DNA of 64,000 nucleotides from contig JAJNNX010000005.1 of NCBI GenBank assembly GCA_023159155.1, positions 1,054,001 through 1,118,000 of the forward strand. The letters are read 5' to 3'. Source of the DNA: Ustulina deusta. Taxonomy: Eukaryota > Ascomycota > Sordariomycetes > Xylariales > Xylariaceae. The position numbers and the translations under genes are program-made. Below the pieces are notes generated by a model, which was not told where the DNA came from, did not search any database, and was given only the letters and a program-made list of their open reading frames with translations. Below, one piece after another: positions 60,101 through 64,000 of this stretch (position 1 is the stretch's first letter; the number at the start of each line of letters is the position of its first letter).

Positions 60101-63100
60101 TGAGGAACAGATCGCTCGTTGATTCGAGGCAGACTGTATGTAGGTGGCGTTATCATAATGATTGTCAATAGAAGAAAGAAAAAAAAAGGAGTGGCAGTAG
60201 CCTCGAAGGTGGCTGTTTTAAGTTTTGACAACTCAATCTTGGGTTCAAGTTACGGTATGCGGATGAACTGTGCGTGACATGGACCCTTGTCATATGGTCG
60301 GCAGTTGGTTTCTTCTGCATGTTGGGACTCGGGGTGAGGTCCGTCGACTTCTGCGTAAGAATGCGCCGGCTTGTCGGCAGTCTCTCTTTCGCGGACACTA
60401 GGGCTGGATCTTGCCGCTGGCTTTTGATAAGTCGTTCGTCATTTGACTAGATAGATGACCTGACTAATGTGCCTATCTATATACGCATAATCTTGTATGT
60501 GTATACTAGTCTCAGCGGGAAACGATCGCCGTCTGATGCAAGTCGCTCTCCGGAAATACGAGATCCTCTCTGCTCTGTAAAACGGCGCAAGCGTCAATGA
60601 ACCTACGTTGCGTCGCACATTGTACACGACACGATGTAAATAATACGGCAACTGTGATAATAAAAATAAAGATGGGTAATCTGTACATGTAAGACACACC
60701 AACTCAAATGTCTGAGTAAGAACCCATTGGCCAGTAGCAGGACTGGGTATCGAGGTCACAAGATATACTGTTGCTACCTCGCTTCTGCAATTCTCAGTGC
60801 CCAGAGGAATCCGCTTGTCTCATTGGTGATGCAACTTGCACTGTGTGTGCGCTGAGCTAAGGTACTGGGTTACCTACTTTGTTAGTGTATAATGCTCCTC
60901 GTCATGCCTCAAACGGTCTTTTGACTGAGAAGCAGCGTGAAGAAGAAGAAGAACGGGGAGCTTGCCTTCCCAATTCCTGCCCCAATACATACTGAGGACT
61001 GCCCCAGTAATAACGCAATCACACTAGCGGAGACTAAGAGCTGGACCCTTGCAGGGCGAATCCCATTCCGGCCATTATTTTGGCCTCTTGTCGATATGAT
61101 TGGTCCACAAGTCCACGAGTCGCCGTGGGGGATTTCGTGCAATGTGGGGATTCCACAAGGGTGGGTGATATGACGGTTTTCATTGCTCGCAATGCAACAT
61201 TATCCACTACTTTGCTGTCGCACGGTGGTCCTGTGCAGGCGAGCGAATGGGCTGGAAGTACAAGTCGAGCAAGCAGAGGAGTTTGAGGCGGACAGACGAC
61301 CAGCTGTACAAATTACTGGGGATTGGGGAAGGGGATGGTAATGCTCGAGCGAGCCAAGCCGGCACATCAAGATCTACCGCATTCGAGACAGACCTTCCCC
61401 TGTGGTTTGACCATGTTGCGTCATGACCGCAAGGCCCTACCCAACTCGTCGCTCGAGATTCTATACCGCCGTGTCAATATTGGTGGAGGGCTGTGTGCGC
61501 GTTCGTCGAGAGGGTTGACCACATGGTGCCCATGAGCATACACGTAGGCAGTTAGCTGTTGTGATAGCGACCGTGACCGACACTCGTGGCGGCAAATGCC
61601 TCACCATAGAGCATGGGAGTTCTGATAGGGGCTGACACTAGATCGATGCTGCAGATGCGAAACCGCGACACGGGAAATTGCCGTAGTGTAGAATAAGAAT
61701 CGGATTCTAGAAGAGACCAAGAATTGCCGCAACCACAACCGCGAGACTCGCAGTTCCACGTCGCGTCTGCACACCGAAAGCGAAAGGTGGTGGGGAAACG
61801 GCCATTCCGAGCGAATGCTCTTTGTCGGACAGGTCGGCACACTGAGGCCGATCGTCCACCATTGGCGCACTACGGCTTCTTTGTCGGGTCTCGCGTGTGG
61901 ACTGCTGTCGGTGGGCCCTGTGAAAGACCCTTCTATCCAGCTCGATAGTCTAGCTGGAGTGTACGCTAGAGATCTCATTGAATTAGCATACCTAGGTACC
62001 GCACCCAGCATTTGGTGGTACGGTACAGTACAATGGGTTGCGCCCTACCTGTCCAAGGGAATAGCTTGGGAGGAAGGCTGACAGGGAGGCGAAATAGGTA
62101 CTGTAATGTCGCATGACGTAGGTTGTCCGCCAAGCCGGGCAAGCACTAGACCTATGTAGGTAGACATCCTTTTGATGCTACTCAGTACGTAGCAAGGCAC
62201 TGTGGTCGAGTACCCAGGTAGCTACACTACCTGACGCTGGATTGATTTATCCTAACGAGGTTGAATCGCTTGTCTGCTTACATGTACATGTATACATACG
62301 TTTTGAGAGAGTGTATTACGACAGGCAGTACAATTCTTACTTCGCATGTTGGCTTCTCGGGATACATGCCCAAGTCGATAGGTATACACTTCTCGTGTAC
62401 AGTTAGTACGTGTAGAGCAGAATAAAGGAAGAGTGGTACAGTCGACAGGGCCCAAAGAAGCACTGGACGGCAGTCTACACTACACTACACTGCAGCAGGG
62501 ACTCATCTAAGTATACTGAACAAGGCTCTGATACTGGTTTCCATCAGTTGAAGAGACATTTCGGTATTCCTATTCGTTGGATATCTATCTAGCTATGGAA
62601 AATGGCTCAACAACCTAGACAGACGCACAGACAACATCTTCGTCTGTTGTTTTACACTTGTGCTGCAGATGCTTGCATGCGACAGATTCAGCTCGAACCG
62701 CAGAGAACGGATATCCTAAGTATAGGTGACCGTTGGGACCTCGTCTCGTGCCAGCGTGTTGCATGCGTGGCTGTTTGAGACTAAAATTGCTCATAGATAT
62801 CGAAAAGAGTGTCGGTATCTAGTTTAGTTGCATGGTGAAGGGGGACCTTGATACAGTACGAGGTACAGTATACGCACGCCATCTAGCCTCGCGACTCGCG
62901 CAATCCGGTCACTGTGGGTTGCTGACTAGGACGGTTGTGGTGTACCTATTAAGGCCGAAACCCCGGCCCTTATTGCTCGATATCTCTACCAAGTAACAAC
63001 TTAAACCCTGAGCAGCACCGACTTTCGCCCTGCACCTTCAGTGGGTTCCGCACGCCTAGTGCAAGTCCAATCTTCACTACCCAGTGGGTGTGTGCTATAA

Positions 63101-64000
63101 TAGGCAGTGTATACTAGTATATAGGCTACCGCGATACTGTGCAGTGCTATCGCAACAGTGAAGAAAAAGGAGCTACAGGGTTCTGCACAGGGACAGGGTG
63201 CGGGACTTGGGGTTGACTGGGGTATACCTGGCGGCTGCAGGCCGCAGGCTAGTGTACTGGACGTAGTGCAGTAGTGGACTGGCGACAGACAACCCAGCTC
63301 GATACAGGGATTAGCGTGGTCTGTGTCGTCCATGCTGGTCAGAGCTTGTTGCTTGGCCTGTTGCTTGGCTGGTTGCTTGCAGAAACGGAATCAGAAACAG
63401 CAACAGGAAACCTTGTTTTGATCGGAAAATTCTACCAAAACAATGTCACTCTCACACCTGGCAACGGTGAGCTTATAACGTACAATTTGCCATCGGCGAC
63501 AGCGAAGACACAATCTAGAACAAGTCAATTGCATGGAGGACGAGTTGCTGGAGCTCGCTCGGAGCAATCGCGCTTCTTACGCGGCGGGATGCCCAGCAGA
63601 GTAAATGATTAAACCGGCGAGTCGAGGCATATTTGGCATTGTTGCGGTCTGTCGTCATGGCAAGCAAGTGAGGAAGAAGCTGAGTGAGTGATTTACCTAC
63701 ATGTACCACAGATGTCCACTAGATCGAAGTGGGGCACCTCACTTTCGGCCCCGTATCAGGGACTTATTGGCACAGTGTGCTTCTCTCTGCATCCACACAG
63801 TATCCAGTGGAGGGTGTCAAGATTTTCTCTTGCAGGTCAACTGCTTATCTAGATACTTCTTATCAATGCTGAGAGATATCTCCTGAATCTGACTACCTAC
63901 CTACCTACGTGTACCTGGTCTATAGATAGTTGTGGCATTTGTTCCTTGTCCGATAATAGTACGTACATGAACCTCCAAATAACACTTGTTTAGTAGAAGA

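Larger units (their letters stand above)
51795..64000. other. Gene-poor right end, 12 kb
   Basis: I can name no gene in this stretch. It contains a possible minus-strand gene (54718-55170), an open frame without start (53745-54023), a CCCCCCTACCCCCCCT run near 54453-54470, (CATA)n at 56689-56713, (GT)n plus (ATGT)n at 57124-57168, A tracts (for example 58110-58123) and many TAGGTACC motifs, for example at 56550-56563, 61990-62000 and 63893-63912. Frames of 60-190 codons occur on both strands (for example 58089-58661 and 61601-62011) but without recognisable domains or splice logic. Confidence 0.5.

Overview
The window reads as nuclear DNA of a filamentous ascomycete (Pezizomycotina, probably Sordariomycetes). 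Evidence seen directly: many short introns (about 50-100 nt) with GTAAGT/GTATGT-like donors and CAG/TAG acceptors, monocistronic genes on both strands, long intergenic tracts with scattered TAGGTACCTA-type tetranucleotide runs, and fungal-type proteins (WWM1-like WW protein, fungal HNH-APH fusion, NACHT-ankyrin NLR, Seb1/Nrd1). The exact order or genus cannot be fixed from sequence reading alone.

Layout. 1-7 kb: a three-gene block of a DHA1-type MFS transporter (+), a PaaK/CapK-like AMP-forming ligase (-) and a low-specificity L-threonine aldolase (+), a possible small specialised-metabolism cluster. 7-8.7 kb: gene-free, with a solo-LTR-like stretch. 8.7-10.5 kb: a fused HNH-like/aminoglycoside-phosphotransferase-like protein. 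10.5-13.5 kb: gene-poor, with a coding-like remnant and a perfect 26-bp palindrome. 13.5-19.4 kb: housekeeping genes: WW-domain protein, EMC7 (ER membrane complex) and O-acetylhomoserine sulfhydrylase. 20.9-21.6 kb: a MARVEL-type four-helix membrane protein. 23.9-26.2 kb: a long-chain acyl-CoA synthetase ending in a PTS1-like PKL. 26.2-30.2 kb: gene-poor, with a degenerate tandem repeat. 30.2-35.7 kb: a NOD-like receptor (hydrolase-like N-terminus, NACHT, ankyrins, membrane C-terminus) carrying an in-frame TAA between NACHT and ankyrins. 35.7-37.7 kb: very AT-rich islands. 37.7-41.3 kb: a 1148-residue WD40 protein with a SUMO-interaction-like N-terminus and an acidic repeat. 42.7-45.3 kb: Seb1/Nrd1 (CID plus RRM). 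47.5-51.8 kb: mitochondrial citrate synthase followed in tandem by a Yhm2-type citrate/oxoglutarate carrier. 51.8-64 kb: 12 kb without any gene I can name, holding microsatellites and one possible unidentified minus-strand multi-exon gene.

Functional links. Citrate synthase and the Yhm2 carrier act on the same metabolite (citrate made in the matrix, exported in exchange for 2-oxoglutarate). The transporter, ligase and aldolase could form a pathway that activates or condenses a beta-hydroxy amino acid or aromatic acid, but the substrate is unknown. All exon coordinates are manual splice calls that preserve reading frame; none was checked against transcripts or databases.
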